In this document: positions 42,696-52,051 of the stretch, in pieces
Position numbering within the stretch: position 1 is the first letter of the stretch
How the letters are laid out: each line of letters opens with the position of its first letter
Origin: Rhodococcus jostii NBRC 16295
Lineage (GTDB): Bacteria; Actinomycetota; Actinomycetes; Mycobacteriales; Mycobacteriaceae
NCBI RefSeq assembly: GCF_001894825.1
Contig: NZ_BCWY01000001.1
Span: 244,681-308,680 of the forward strand
Direction: 5' to 3'
Length of the DNA stretch: 64,000 nt
Made by a program: the position numbers and the translations under genes
Notes under the pieces: model-generated
Told to the model about the DNA's origin: nothing
What the model saw: the letters and a program-made list of their open reading frames with translations, nothing else
The model's database searches: none

Positions 42696-43844
42696 GTGGA
42701 CCTTTACCGCCCTGAACCCGCCGACCAGCGGGTGCGCGACGCCCTCGCTGCCCTCGCTGTCGGTGAGCCTGTGATCGTGGTCGACGATGCCGACCGAGAG
42801 AACGAAGGCGACCTGATCTTCGCTGCGGCTCTCGCGACCCCGGCGCTGGTGGCGTTCACCGTCCGGCACACGTCGGGCTTCGTGTGTGTGGCACTGCCCG
42901 GCGAGGACTGTGACCGGCTCGAGCTGTCCCCGATGCACTACGCCAACGAGGACCGCTACCGCACCGCTTACCAGGTGCCCGTGGACCTGGCGGGCACCGG
43001 TACCGGCGCCTCTGCCTCCGCCCGTGCTGCCACCATCGCGGCCCTCGCCGCACCAGACTCGACCCCGCCGGACTTCGTCCGGCCCGGGCATGTCGTCCCG
43101 CTACGTGCCCGTCCCGGTGGTGTGCTCGACCGCCCCGGACACACCGAGGCGGCGGTCGACCTGGCCCGGCTCGCCGGTCTGGCGCCGGTGGGCGCGTTGT
43201 GTGAGATCGTCTCTCAGGACCGGCCGAGCGAGATGGCGCATGGCGCCGAGCTCGAGCGCTTCGCCAAAGAGCACGACCTGGTGCTGCTCACCGTCGCCGA
43301 CCTCATCAGGTACCGGCGCCGCACCGAACCGCAGGTTCGGCGCGTGAGCGAGACATCGCTGCCCACCGAACATGGTCCGTTCCGAGCCGTGGGCTTCGCG
43401 AGCACGCACGACGGGGCCGAGCACGTTGCCCTCGTCGCGGGCCCGGTCGACGAGACCGTCCCGGTCTACGTGCACACGGAATGCCTCAGCGGCGACGTGC
43501 TGCGCTCCACGCTCTGCGCATGCCGAAGCGAGCTCGACGCGGCCATGGCTCGGTTTTCGGCCAAGCGGCGAGGAATCGTCGTCTACCTGCGCCCCGCAGG
43601 TAGACCCCGCGCCTGCGTCCTGTTCGCCCCCACCACCGACCAGGACGGGCCCGGCGCCCAGACTGCGGCCGCGGAGTGGATCCTCGCCGACCTCGGCGCA
43701 CGTCCCGCACCCGAGGTCCCTGACCCCGCAGCCCGCCAGGCTCGACATGTGGGCTACAGCCTGGCACCGACGGACCGCCAGAACGACCGGATCGCGGATG
43801 ACGTCGTCACGGGGGGAGACGCGACCTCTTGCAGCGCACCATGA
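42696..43844 (+). CDS. RibBA-like: 3,4-dihydroxy-2-butanone-4-phosphate synthase with degenerate GTP cyclohydrolase II domain
   Basis: 382 residues; GTG with GAAGGAA upstream. DHBP-synthase domain (1-205): VVDDADRENEGDLIFAA, RHTSGFVC, then LRARPGGVLDRPGHTEAAVDLARLAG carry the active-site acids, Arg and His. GCHII domain (205-382): the zinc cysteines remain (ECLSGDVLRSTLCACR), but the RGHEGRGIGL catalytic stretch reads RPAGRPRACVLF and the rest is shortened. It probably makes only the riboflavin precursor from ribulose-5-phosphate, perhaps to raise flavin supply for the LLM enzyme. Confidence 0.82.
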   Translation: MDLYRPEPADQRVRDALAALAVGEPVIVVDDADRENEGDLIFAAALATPALVAFTVRHTSGFVCVALPGEDCDRLELSPMHYANEDRYRTAYQVPVDLAGTGTGASASARAATIAALAAPDSTPPDFVRPGHVVPLRARPGGVLDRPGHTEAAVDLARLAGLAPVGALCEIVSQDRPSEMAHGAELERFAKEHDLVLLTVADLIRYRRRTEPQVRRVSETSLPTEHGPFRAVGFASTHDGAEHVALVAGPVDETVPVYVHTECLSGDVLRSTLCACRSELDAAMARFSAKRRGIVVYLRPAGRPRACVLFAPTTDQDGPGAQTAAAEWILADLGARPAPEVPDPAARQARHVGYSLAPTDRQNDRIADDVVTGGDATSCSAP

Positions 43845-43911
43845 TCTGCGATCCGCTGCGAACCCCGGTCGGGGACTCGAAAACTGATATCGACAAACAA
43901 CGGAGGAATTG

Positions 43912-44622
43912 ATGGAAATGATTCGTAAGTTCGTCTTTCTGCGCGCCAGGCAAGATGTCACGCGCGATGCCTTTGTTGAAACCGTCAAAGGGTCCTACGC
44001 GAAACTCCTGACCAGCTCCGACACGTTCTGGAAGTATTCCGACCGGCTCGTGCTATCGATCTCGCTGCCCGCGCAGCCGGGAGTGGCCGTGGATCCGATG
44101 TGGGACGCCATCATCGAAACTTGGGAGAAGCCGCGCAAAAATCCGCTCGTGACCTATCACGACGAGGACGACTATCGGACGACGGTGAAGGCAGCCGAGG
44201 ATGAGTTCGCCGATTCCGAGCACACCATGCGATTCCTCGCGAAGGAGCACATCGTCATCGGCGGCGACCGCACGGGTGTCAAGACCCTCAGCATGCCCCG
44301 TCGGCGTTCCGGTCTGACGCCGATCGAATTCAGCGAGCACTATGCCGCGCACGGTGAACTGGTGAAGCAGAATCCGGCCTTCGTGCAATACGCTCGCCGT
44401 TATGTGCAGCATCACGGGATCGCTGATTCGGTCTCGCGGCCAGTCGAATTCATCCCCTATGACGGCATCTCCGAGTTCTGGTTCGACACCCTTGCCGACG
44501 CCCGCGCCGCGTGGGGCGATCCGCTGTACATGGCACAGCTGCGCGTCGACGAGAAGAACTTCGTGGGCAACCCGCCCTCGGCCCGTCTGATCGTCGAGGA
44601 ATTCGAGTTCACCAAGGGCTGA
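43912..44622 (+). CDS. EthD-domain protein, tandem
   Basis: 236 residues from ATG at 43912 with GGAGG five bases upstream. It shows two dimeric alpha-beta-barrel halves; the C-terminal half has SMPRRRSGLTPIEFSEHYAAHG and YARRYVQHH (partly quoted), the EthD signature. EthD proteins accompany oxygenases and dehydratases of ring and ether degradation. A single-domain relative lies at 48533. An intrinsic terminator follows 16 bases after the stop. Confidence 0.8.
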   Translation: MEMIRKFVFLRARQDVTRDAFVETVKGSYAKLLTSSDTFWKYSDRLVLSISLPAQPGVAVDPMWDAIIETWEKPRKNPLVTYHDEDDYRTTVKAAEDEFADSEHTMRFLAKEHIVIGGDRTGVKTLSMPRRRSGLTPIEFSEHYAAHGELVKQNPAFVQYARRYVQHHGIADSVSRPVEFIPYDGISEFWFDTLADARAAWGDPLYMAQLRVDEKNFVGNPPSARLIVEEFEFTKG

Positions 44623-44638
44623 GAGCCGGCGCTTTGCC

Positions 44639-44675
44639 GACCCCGCCGGATTGTTTCCGGCGGGGTCAAATTTTT
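44639..44675 (+). terminator. Intrinsic terminator
   Basis: Perfect 11-bp stem GACCCCGCCGG / CCGGCGGGGTC (44639-44649, 44657-44667), loop ATTGTTT, followed by AAATTTTTG. It ends the 38.9-44.6 kb operon. The rest of 44623-45019 shows no gene. Confidence 0.88.
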
Positions 44676-45019
44676 GCCGACCCCGCCCACCCGGCCTGAC
44701 TTTGGCCGCGGGTGACTCGTTAAATGCTCCCGGATAGCGCACCTGACAAAGTTCGGGGCGGCGCGCGACGGCGACCGACTTGCCGCGCTCGATGCGGTCA
44801 CCTCGACCGGGACGGACCGGTTGGAGGCACGCTCAACCACGTGCTGCCTGGACAGTGAACAGCTACCAGAAGGCCGAGTAGATCCGCAGTCCCGCTCAAC
44901 CGAAGCGAGCATCCATCATCAGAAACAAGGCGATTCAGTGCGTCTTGGGCGCGTAAGTGCACGACGTTCCCACCCTGACCGCAACCTGGGTGAGTGGCTG
45001 CGGTCACTTCGGCACATCA

Positions 45020-46240
45020 ATGAGCGCTGATCCACAAGACGACACACTTTCGACATCTCCGGCCTGCCAACGTAGAGGGGTGAGCACGATCAATCTCCCC
45101 CAAAGTTCAACGGCCCTGCGACGCAACCTCCTCGCTGCGCAGGCTGTCCCCAGCACGCGAGTAGACGTATATTCGGGCGTGGCCCGCCTTGCGGCGACAG
45201 TATGGGCGAGCGAGGTGACGGCCGAGGGCCAGGATCCCGACACCGCCGTCATGGTGGTCCACCCGACCTCGAACATGCTGGGGCACTACGCTCTGGGCCC
45301 GCTGGCAGAGCGCGGTCTCGCCGGGGTCGGCCTGACCACTCGATACGTGGGCAACGACTCCTCGTTGATCACCGAGAACGTGCTGCTGGACATCGCATCG
45401 ATGGTGCGGCACCTGCGCGAGGACCGCGGATATCGCCGAGTTGTGTTGGTCGGCAACTCCGGTGGCGCCTCGGTGGTGCCGTACTACCAAGCCCAGGCAA
45501 CAAATGCGACCGTCACGGATCCGCCGGGCGGTGGGCCGAACCTCACCGAACACGACCTCCCGCCTGCGGACGCAGTCGTGATGTTGATGGCCCACTCCGG
45601 ACGGGCACGCCTCGTTACCGAGTGGCTCGACCCGGCCATCATCGATGAGACGACTCCCTTCCTGCGCGATCCAGCCATCGATATGTACGACGAGCGGAAC
45701 GGACCGCCGTACAGCGCTGACTTCATCGAGCGGTATCGCGCAGCGCAAGTCGCTCGCAACCGGAGGATCACTGCCTGGGCGGAGCAGCTGCTCAGAGCGG
45801 CGCCCCAGGGCGTGGACGACTACCCGTTCGTCGTGCACGGCACCTACGCGGACCCCCGAAGCCTGGACGCCGCACTGGAGCCCAGTGACCGGGAGATTGG
45901 GGTATCGCTCTGGGGCCCACCGCGCGCGGCGAATCTGCTCCCAGCCGCGATCGCCCGATACACGACCGCCCGGAGCTGGCTCAACCAATGGTCGATCGAC
46001 CACGCGCAGGGTGACTCCCTACGTTGGCTGCCTCACCTCGAGGTACCGGTGCTCATCGTCTACGGCACAGGAGACACCGCGGCGCACCCCCAGCACGCGC
46101 TCGACATGTACGAGGCCACACCCGACGAGCTCGCCACACTCGTGACGATCAAGGGCGCAGGCCATTACTTCCAAGGGCAGCCCGAGCTACGCGACGAGGC
46201 CTGTGACCGCATTGCCGAGTGGATCAATGCCCGGTCCTGA
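45020..46240 (+). CDS. Alpha/beta-hydrolase
   Basis: 406 residues from ATG at 45020; GTG at 45080 is an alternative and neither has a good ribosome site. The nucleophile elbow is VGNSGGASVVPYY, the acid VLIVYGTGDTAAHP and the histidine KGAGHYFQG. No signal peptide. It is longer than typical because of a helical cap region (residues 190-300). First gene of the 45-49 kb operon with VOC, acyl-CoA synthetase and EthD genes; it may hydrolyse a ring-cleavage product. Confidence 0.8.
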   Translation: MSADPQDDTLSTSPACQRRGVSTINLPQSSTALRRNLLAAQAVPSTRVDVYSGVARLAATVWASEVTAEGQDPDTAVMVVHPTSNMLGHYALGPLAERGLAGVGLTTRYVGNDSSLITENVLLDIASMVRHLREDRGYRRVVLVGNSGGASVVPYYQAQATNATVTDPPGGGPNLTEHDLPPADAVVMLMAHSGRARLVTEWLDPAIIDETTPFLRDPAIDMYDERNGPPYSADFIERYRAAQVARNRRITAWAEQLLRAAPQGVDDYPFVVHGTYADPRSLDAALEPSDREIGVSLWGPPRAANLLPAAIARYTTARSWLNQWSIDHAQGDSLRWLPHLEVPVLIVYGTGDTAAHPQHALDMYEATPDELATLVTIKGAGHYFQGQPELRDEACDRIAEWINARS

Positions 46241-46269
46241 CCGGCACATCCCCCGCATCGAGGAGACCC

Positions 46270-46932
46270 ATGATGAGTCAGTCAACTGACACCACCGAAC
46301 TGTCCGGACCACCCGCTCAGGGGCGTCCGAAGATGCTGAACCACCTCGCTTATGTCACGCACGACGTCGAGGGCACCGTCGACTTCTATACCCGTGTCAT
46401 GGGTATGCCGATGGTGAGCACCGTGATCGGGTCGAAAGTTCCCTCCACTGGAGACGACTTCCCATATTTCCACGTCTTCTTCCGGTTACACGACGGCTCG
46501 ACGCTCGCCTTCTTCGAGGCGCCCGGATTGCCGCCGGCCAACCCGAAGGGGCATCCGGCCTACGACATATTCGACCACCTCGCGTTCGAAGCAGACACGC
46601 CGGAGGACATCCACGCCTGGGCGGCCTGGCTACGGCAGAACGGCATCGAGATCGTCGGTCCGACCGACCACGGGATCATCCTGTCGATCTACTTCCGCGA
46701 CCCGGTCAACGACATCCGGCTGGAGATAACCTGCCCGCTGGTCGACGACTGGAACGCCCGTGAGGACTCCGCCGCGCGGGATTTGCAGGACTGGGTCGAC
46801 GTGAAGAACGCGGCCACAGCGGAGGGTCAGGACGTGCCCGAAGCCCTGCTGAAGTTCATCGCTGGGCGCAACGCGGAGAAGTCAGCCAAGCCGACCGAGG
46901 ATCTGCCCACCGACCCCGAGAGGCCGGTGTAG
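46270..46932 (+). CDS. VOC-family metalloprotein (glyoxalase/extradiol-dioxygenase fold)
   Basis: 220 residues from ATG-ATG at 46270 with CGAGGAGA upstream. The metal ligands fit LNHLAYVTHDV (His), FDHLAFEAD (His) and IRLEIT (Glu), so the site is complete. Its size is that of a two-module VOC unit with an extra 55-residue helical tail (KNAATAEGQD). It could be an extradiol-type dioxygenase or a lyase; the neighbouring ligase and hydrolase suggest it acts on a ring or a diol. Confidence 0.82.
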   Translation: MMSQSTDTTELSGPPAQGRPKMLNHLAYVTHDVEGTVDFYTRVMGMPMVSTVIGSKVPSTGDDFPYFHVFFRLHDGSTLAFFEAPGLPPANPKGHPAYDIFDHLAFEADTPEDIHAWAAWLRQNGIEIVGPTDHGIILSIYFRDPVNDIRLEITCPLVDDWNAREDSAARDLQDWVDVKNAATAEGQDVPEALLKFIAGRNAEKSAKPTEDLPTDPERPV

Positions 46933-46938
46933 TCGCTC

Positions 46939-48528
46939 ATGAACCTTGGCCGGATGCTGAGTCAGGTGGCGGCGCGATGGCCGGACCGGGCGGCCGTCAC
47001 CTGGGGCGACTGCACTGTTACTTGGTCAGGGCTCGACCGGCGCAGCGATGCTCTCGCGGCTGCGCTGCGGAGGCTCGGGGCAGGACCCGGGGACCGGATA
47101 GCGCTGCTGATGCGCAACCGCCCGGAGCTGCTGGAGGCCATGTACGCCGCGTTCAAAGCGGGCATGGTCGTTGTCCCCCTGAACTCGAAGTTGCCGGCAG
47201 CTGAGGTCGCCTACCACCTCGAGGACTCCGGAGCTGCCGCCCTTGTGACAGACGAGGCAGGGGCCGCGGAGGTCGGCGATCCGGGCGTCCCGCTGATCGT
47301 GACCGGGGAGGGGTATGAGCGGCTTGTCGCGGAGTACGCCGACATTGCGCAGGAGATCGTCGACGTGCGCGTGGACACGGTTGCGTGGCTCTTCTACACC
47401 TCGGGCACCACCGGGCGTCCGAAGGGAGCGATGCTCACCCATGGCGGCCTGGCCTTCGTCGTCGGCTCCTGGCTGGCCGACTTGACGCCGATGGATGAGG
47501 GCGACGTGACTCTGCACGCCGCACCGCTGAGCCACGGCGCCGGTTTCCACGCCCTCGCTGCGGTCGCCCGCGGTGCACACCAGGTGATCCCGACAGGAGA
47601 GCAGTTCGATCCGCCGACGGTGCTCGCGCTCATGAGAGAGCAGCGGGTGACCAATACCTGGATGGTGCCCACGCAGATCACGATGCTGTCGGACCACCTT
47701 TCCGGGGCCCTGCCCAACCTGCCCGACTTGCGGCACATGGTCTATGGCGGCGCTCCCTTCCCACCGGCCGAGCTGGCCGCTGCGCTGCGGACCTTCGGAC
47801 CGGTGTTGGTCCAGCTCTACGGCCAAGGCGAATCGCCGATGACCATGACGTGGTTGCCCGCCGCGGACCATCCCGACCCGGACGGCGCGGATACGGCGCT
47901 GCTGCGTTCGGCGGGCAGGCCCCGGCCGGGAATGGACGTGCGCATCGTCGAGCCCGAGACCGGGGCAGCACTCGAGACCGACGAGGTGGGCGAGATCGCG
48001 GTGTCCGGCCCGGCGGTGATGGCCGGGTACTGGAACCGTCCTGAGGAGACGGCGAAGGCCCTGCGGGACGGTTGGCTTCACACTGGCGACCTGGGCAGCA
48101 TCGACAGTCATGGCTGGCTGTTCTTACTTGACCGCTCGAAGGACATGATCATCACCGGTGGGTCCAACGTCTATGCCATTGAGGTGGAGCGGGCACTGTT
48201 GGAGCACGCGGGCGTGGCAGACGTCGCGGTGATCGGGACGCCAGACCGCACCTGGGGAGAGACCGTCACTGCGGTCGTTGTAGCGCACCCGGGCGGAGCG
48301 GACAGCCGCGAGCTCACTGCGCACGCCAAGCTGCTGCTGGCTCCTTACAAAGTGCCGCGGCGCTTTGAGTTCGTCGACGCGATCCCGCGCAATGCGTACG
48401 GAAAGATCGACAAGCGGTCGCTGCGGGAGAGGTTCGACCCGGCAGTGCCCTGTCCTCAAGCGGCTGGAGGCTATCCGAGCGAAATCGCCGACGGCTCCGA
48501 CCTTTACATGCGAATTCGAGAGAGGTGA
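46939..48528 (+). CDS. Acyl-CoA synthetase (AMP-forming)
   Basis: 529 residues, six bases after the VOC gene. The AMP-binding motif is LFYTSGTTGRPKGA, followed by YGQGESPMTMTW, then HTGDLG and DRSKDMIITGGSNVY and the catalytic Lys in NAYGKIDKR, all intact. It activates a carboxylic acid to its CoA thioester through an adenylate. The substrate is not known; the short-to-medium or aromatic acid class is probable from length. Confidence 0.93.
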   Translation: MNLGRMLSQVAARWPDRAAVTWGDCTVTWSGLDRRSDALAAALRRLGAGPGDRIALLMRNRPELLEAMYAAFKAGMVVVPLNSKLPAAEVAYHLEDSGAAALVTDEAGAAEVGDPGVPLIVTGEGYERLVAEYADIAQEIVDVRVDTVAWLFYTSGTTGRPKGAMLTHGGLAFVVGSWLADLTPMDEGDVTLHAAPLSHGAGFHALAAVARGAHQVIPTGEQFDPPTVLALMREQRVTNTWMVPTQITMLSDHLSGALPNLPDLRHMVYGGAPFPPAELAAALRTFGPVLVQLYGQGESPMTMTWLPAADHPDPDGADTALLRSAGRPRPGMDVRIVEPETGAALETDEVGEIAVSGPAVMAGYWNRPEETAKALRDGWLHTGDLGSIDSHGWLFLLDRSKDMIITGGSNVYAIEVERALLEHAGVADVAVIGTPDRTWGETVTAVVVAHPGGADSRELTAHAKLLLAPYKVPRRFEFVDAIPRNAYGKIDKRSLRERFDPAVPCPQAAGGYPSEIADGSDLYMRIRER

Positions 48529-48532
48529 CGGC

Positions 48533-48919
48533 GTGATCGTCGTTTTGGGCTTCTACAAGCGCCATCCGGACCTGAGCTGGGAGGAATTCTCCGACCACTG
48601 GCGCAACGTGCACGGCGCACTGTTGCGCGACACCCCGGAGCCGCGCAAGGCCATCCGCCGCTATGTGCAACACCACCTTCGACCCAACCCGGGCTTCCCA
48701 GGTGAGTCGCTTCCGTTCGATGGGTTCTCAGAGAGCTGGTATGACAGTGTGGAATCCCGCCAGGAGCTGTGGGCACTGCCGCTCTGGAGGGATCTGGTGA
48801 TTCCCGACGAGCAGACGTTCTTGGACACGGCCGCCACGCGGGTTTCGGTGCTGGATTCCCAGTACACCGTGATTGGAGACCCGATCACCATCGGTGGGGA
48901 GGTCGTGAGCTTCTTTTGA
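48533..48919 (+). CDS. EthD-domain protein, single
   Basis: 128 residues from GTG at 48533 with GAGGTGA seven bases upstream. LGFYKRHPDLSWEEFSDHW and YVQHHLRPNPGF (the same RRYVQHH block as in the tandem protein at 43912) define the EthD dimeric barrel. It lies four bases after the acyl-CoA synthetase. A small accessory or a decarboxylase/cyclase role is typical of the family. Confidence 0.82.
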   Translation: MIVVLGFYKRHPDLSWEEFSDHWRNVHGALLRDTPEPRKAIRRYVQHHLRPNPGFPGESLPFDGFSESWYDSVESRQELWALPLWRDLVIPDEQTFLDTAATRVSVLDSQYTVIGDPITIGGEVVSFF

Positions 48920-49209
48920 CCTCCGGTGTGCCTTCGGTCCGCTGCGACCCGCGCCGACCCGAAGTGAAGGCATCCGATCACCGACAACCCCGCGAAGTGC
49001 GGCGGCCTCGACGGGATACAGGATCCCTGTCCTCGGACTACTCGGGCCGACCGTAGAGAACCCCGCACAACGTCCGCTACAGGACGGCCGAGCAGAGCTG
49101 ACTGGGGCGCCACCTCGATCGCCCGTTGAGCCCATGGTTGAGGAATGTCCGCCACATCCCTCACGTCGACATGGTTCGACAATGATGTCTGAACAACAAG
49201 GAGTACAGG

Positions 49210-49740
49210 ATGAGCACGAACCAAGCTGAGTCGTTCCGTGAGGTGCTGGGACACTTCGCCTCCGGACTCACGATCATCACCGGCATTACCGACGACGGTC
49301 CGGCCGGGTTCACCTGCCAGGCGTTCTCCTCGCTGTCGCTCGACCCTCCCATGATCCTGGTGCTTCCCAGCAAGACGTCCACGAGCTGGCCCAAGATCGG
49401 TGGGGCAGGAAAGTTCTGCGTGAACATCCTCGCTGATCACCAGGAACAGGTGAGCGCTAAGTTCGCCAAGTCAGGGACCGACAAGTTCGCCGGTGTGACG
49501 TGGGAGCCGTCCCCCATGGGCCAACCGATCCTCGATGGCGCCTGCGCTTGGATCGACTGCCGGGTCAACGCCGTTCATCACGGCGGTGACCATCTGATCG
49601 TCGTCGGAGCGGTTGAGGGTCTCGCCTCAAGGCCGGACAGCCGCCCCTTGCTGTTCCACCGCGGTAGGTACGCACATACCGCGGAGTCCTGGTCCGACCG
49701 GGACGCCGCGGTACGTCCTCTCCTGAAGGACCACGTATGA
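49210..49740 (+). CDS. FMN reductase (HpaC/DIM6 family)
   Basis: 176 residues; AGGAG seven bases upstream. FASGLTIITGITDDGPAGFTCQAFSSLSLDPPM (in part) and SWPKIGGAGKFCVNILAD are the flavin-binding blocks, and HHGGDHLIVVGAV the closing motif. It reduces FMN with NAD(P)H for the LLM monooxygenase at 41251. It is intact, whereas a related gene next to the monooxygenase is degraded. Confidence 0.9.
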   Translation: MSTNQAESFREVLGHFASGLTIITGITDDGPAGFTCQAFSSLSLDPPMILVLPSKTSTSWPKIGGAGKFCVNILADHQEQVSAKFAKSGTDKFAGVTWEPSPMGQPILDGACAWIDCRVNAVHHGGDHLIVVGAVEGLASRPDSRPLLFHRGRYAHTAESWSDRDAAVRPLLKDHV

Positions 49741-49860
49741 CGCTTGCCGATGCGCACGCCGAGGATGGTCTGCGGATCCTGGCCATCGTCGGATCTCCGC
49801 TGCCCCGGCGGACACTCACCCGCCGCCGAAGCCCCAAATGCCGGTGGCCGGGATCGACCA
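49737..49860 (+). pseudogene. Short remnant of an SsuE-type FMN reductase
   Basis: ATG overlaps the FMN reductase stop (ATGA). The first 22 residues, including GLRILAIVGSPLP, look like the beginning of an SsuE/NADPH-dependent FMN-reductase flavodoxin fold, and a frame change then gives PGGHSPAAEAPNAGG. Only about 40 codons are left before the aconitase-family gene. Low certainty. Confidence 0.35.
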
Positions 49861-49930
49861 TTCCAGGCGGCCATCCCGCCTCCCGGCTTCTTGCACTCCT
49901 ACACTGCACTGAGGAAAGGAATCCTCAAAG

Positions 49931-51913
49931 ATGAAGGCCAACCCAAGGAACATGGCCGACACCCTGACCTACAAGATCCTGCGCCGACACCTGATCGCCG
50001 GCGAGCTCACTCCCGGCACCGACATCACCGTGCGCCCCGATCAAATCCTCATCGAGGACGCCACCGGCACCATGGCAGCGATGCAGTTCGAAGAACTCGG
50101 CATCGACACGGTCCAGGTGCCGCTGGCGGTGATGTATGTCGATCACAACGTGCTGCAGATCGACGACAAGAACATGCAGGATCACCGCTATCTGCGCACC
50201 TTCTGCGACAAGTTCGGGCTGCGATACTCCCCGGCCGGACACGGGATCTCGCACTACATTCACCTGGAGCGGTTCACCAAGCCGGGCGAATTGGTGCTCG
50301 GCGCGGACTCGCACACCTCCACCGCCGGGGCGGTCGGGATGTTCGCCACCGGCGCCGGCGGGCTCGAGGTCGCCGTCGCGATGGGCGGTTACGGGTTCGA
50401 TTTCCCCTGCCCGCGGGTGATCGGCGTCGAACTGGTCGGCCGACTCCGTAACGCCGTCGAGCCGAAGGACATCGTTCTGGAAATTTTGCGCCGCTACGGG
50501 GTCCGCGGCGGCCGCGGCGCGGTGTTCGAGTTCTACGGCCCGGCGCTGGCCCAATTGTCGACCTCCGGCCGGGCGACCATCGCGAACATGATCATCGAGA
50601 CCGGTGCCACCACCGCGGTGTTCCCCTCCGACGAGCAGACCCGGCAATGGTTGACTCAACAGGGCCGCGAAGAGGACTTCGAACCACTGACTGCCGACGA
50701 CGACGCCACCTACGACGAAACCATCGAAATCGACCTCTCCGAACTGGTCCCCCTCGTCGCGGTCCCCCATTCACCGGGCAACGTGCTGCCCGTCGCCGAA
50801 CTCCCCGACACCCCGATCTCGCAGATCTGCGTCGGTTCCTCGGTCAACAGCTCCTACGACGACCTCGCCACCGTCGCCGCGGCGCTGCGCGGGCACACCG
50901 TGCATCCGCGGGTCGCGATGACGGTCACCCCGGGATCGCGGCAGATCCTGCGCACCATCGTCGAATCCGGGGTCTACCAGGATCTGATGCAAGCCGGGGC
51001 GCGGATGCTCGAACCCGTTTGTGGGCCGTGTGTCGGCATCGGACAGGCGCCGTTGCAGGGGGCCGCGTCGCTGCGGACGTTCAACCGCAACTTCCCCGGC
51101 CGCAGCGGCACCGCCGAGGACCAGGTCTATTTGTGCAGCCCGTCCACCGCGGCCGCGTCCGCGTTGACCGGGCGCATCACCGACCCGTCGGACCGGCCGG
51201 CGATCGAGATCCGGCCCGCCCAGGCACCCGACACCGGCATGCACGACCTGATGATCACCGACCGGCTTCCCGACGACGTCCGCGCCGGCATCGTCGTCGA
51301 ACGAGGGCCCAACCTGGTCTCTCCGCCGCTGCCCGAACCGGTCTCGGACAATCTGCAGGCCCGGGTCCTGATCAATGTCGGGGACGACATCTCCACCGGC
51401 GACATGGCCCCGGACGGCGCGATCGCGATGTCGGTGTGGTCCAACATCGCCCTCTGCGCGAAGTTCATGTTCACCCGCCACGACCCGAACTTCCACGACC
51501 GGGCCCGGGAGTGGGGTGGTGGAGTGATCGTGGCCGGCGACAACTACGGCCAAGGATCCTCCCGCGAACACGCCGCCCTGATCCCGGTCTACCTCGGCGT
51601 GCGGGTCATCGCCGCGAAAAGCTACGCCCGCATCCACCGACGCAACCTCATCGCCGCCGGCATCGCACCCCTCGTCCTGCCGACCGATGCACCGGCCTTC
51701 GACGTCGGCCAGCACTGGAGCATCATCGGCCTGCGTCAGGCGCTGCTCGACGGCAACGAGACCATCACTGTCGAGGTCTCCGACCATGTCGAGCCGATCA
51801 CGTTGACGATCGACCTCACCGCAGGAGAACGCACCGTCCTCGCCGCCGGTGGCCTGCTCGCCCACATCCGCGAGGGCGGGCGAGCACACCTACTCGAACC
51901 CGTCCCCGCCTGA
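49931..51913 (+). CDS. Aconitase-family hydro-lyase
   Basis: 660 residues, ATG with GAAAGGA 13 bases upstream. N-terminal swivelless large domain: ADSHTSTAGAVGMFATGAGGLE and MGGYGFDFPCPRV (in part), C-terminal swivel domain with DDISTGDMAPDG and NYGQGSSREHAALIP. Length matches the short (clostridial/archaeal) aconitate hydratase type. Two cluster cysteines are present (EPVCGPCVG, Cys364 and Cys367), but the third, normally GSCTN, reads GSSVN (position 304); Cys300 lies four residues before. It may carry an altered cluster or act on another hydroxy acid. Confidence 0.82.
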   Translation: MKANPRNMADTLTYKILRRHLIAGELTPGTDITVRPDQILIEDATGTMAAMQFEELGIDTVQVPLAVMYVDHNVLQIDDKNMQDHRYLRTFCDKFGLRYSPAGHGISHYIHLERFTKPGELVLGADSHTSTAGAVGMFATGAGGLEVAVAMGGYGFDFPCPRVIGVELVGRLRNAVEPKDIVLEILRRYGVRGGRGAVFEFYGPALAQLSTSGRATIANMIIETGATTAVFPSDEQTRQWLTQQGREEDFEPLTADDDATYDETIEIDLSELVPLVAVPHSPGNVLPVAELPDTPISQICVGSSVNSSYDDLATVAAALRGHTVHPRVAMTVTPGSRQILRTIVESGVYQDLMQAGARMLEPVCGPCVGIGQAPLQGAASLRTFNRNFPGRSGTAEDQVYLCSPSTAAASALTGRITDPSDRPAIEIRPAQAPDTGMHDLMITDRLPDDVRAGIVVERGPNLVSPPLPEPVSDNLQARVLINVGDDISTGDMAPDGAIAMSVWSNIALCAKFMFTRHDPNFHDRAREWGGGVIVAGDNYGQGSSREHAALIPVYLGVRVIAAKSYARIHRRNLIAAGIAPLVLPTDAPAFDVGQHWSIIGLRQALLDGNETITVEVSDHVEPITLTIDLTAGERTVLAAGGLLAHIREGGRAHLLEPVPA

Positions 51914-52051
51914 CCACACTCGTCGCCCACAGCACCCAACTTTATCCAGAAGGAAACCCACCCACAGCGACTGGCACTCTGCGATTTCCCTCGCTACGGC
52001 GAGGTTCCCCAAACTTCCAAAGCCCCCCGATTATTAGATCTGTGAATTCCC

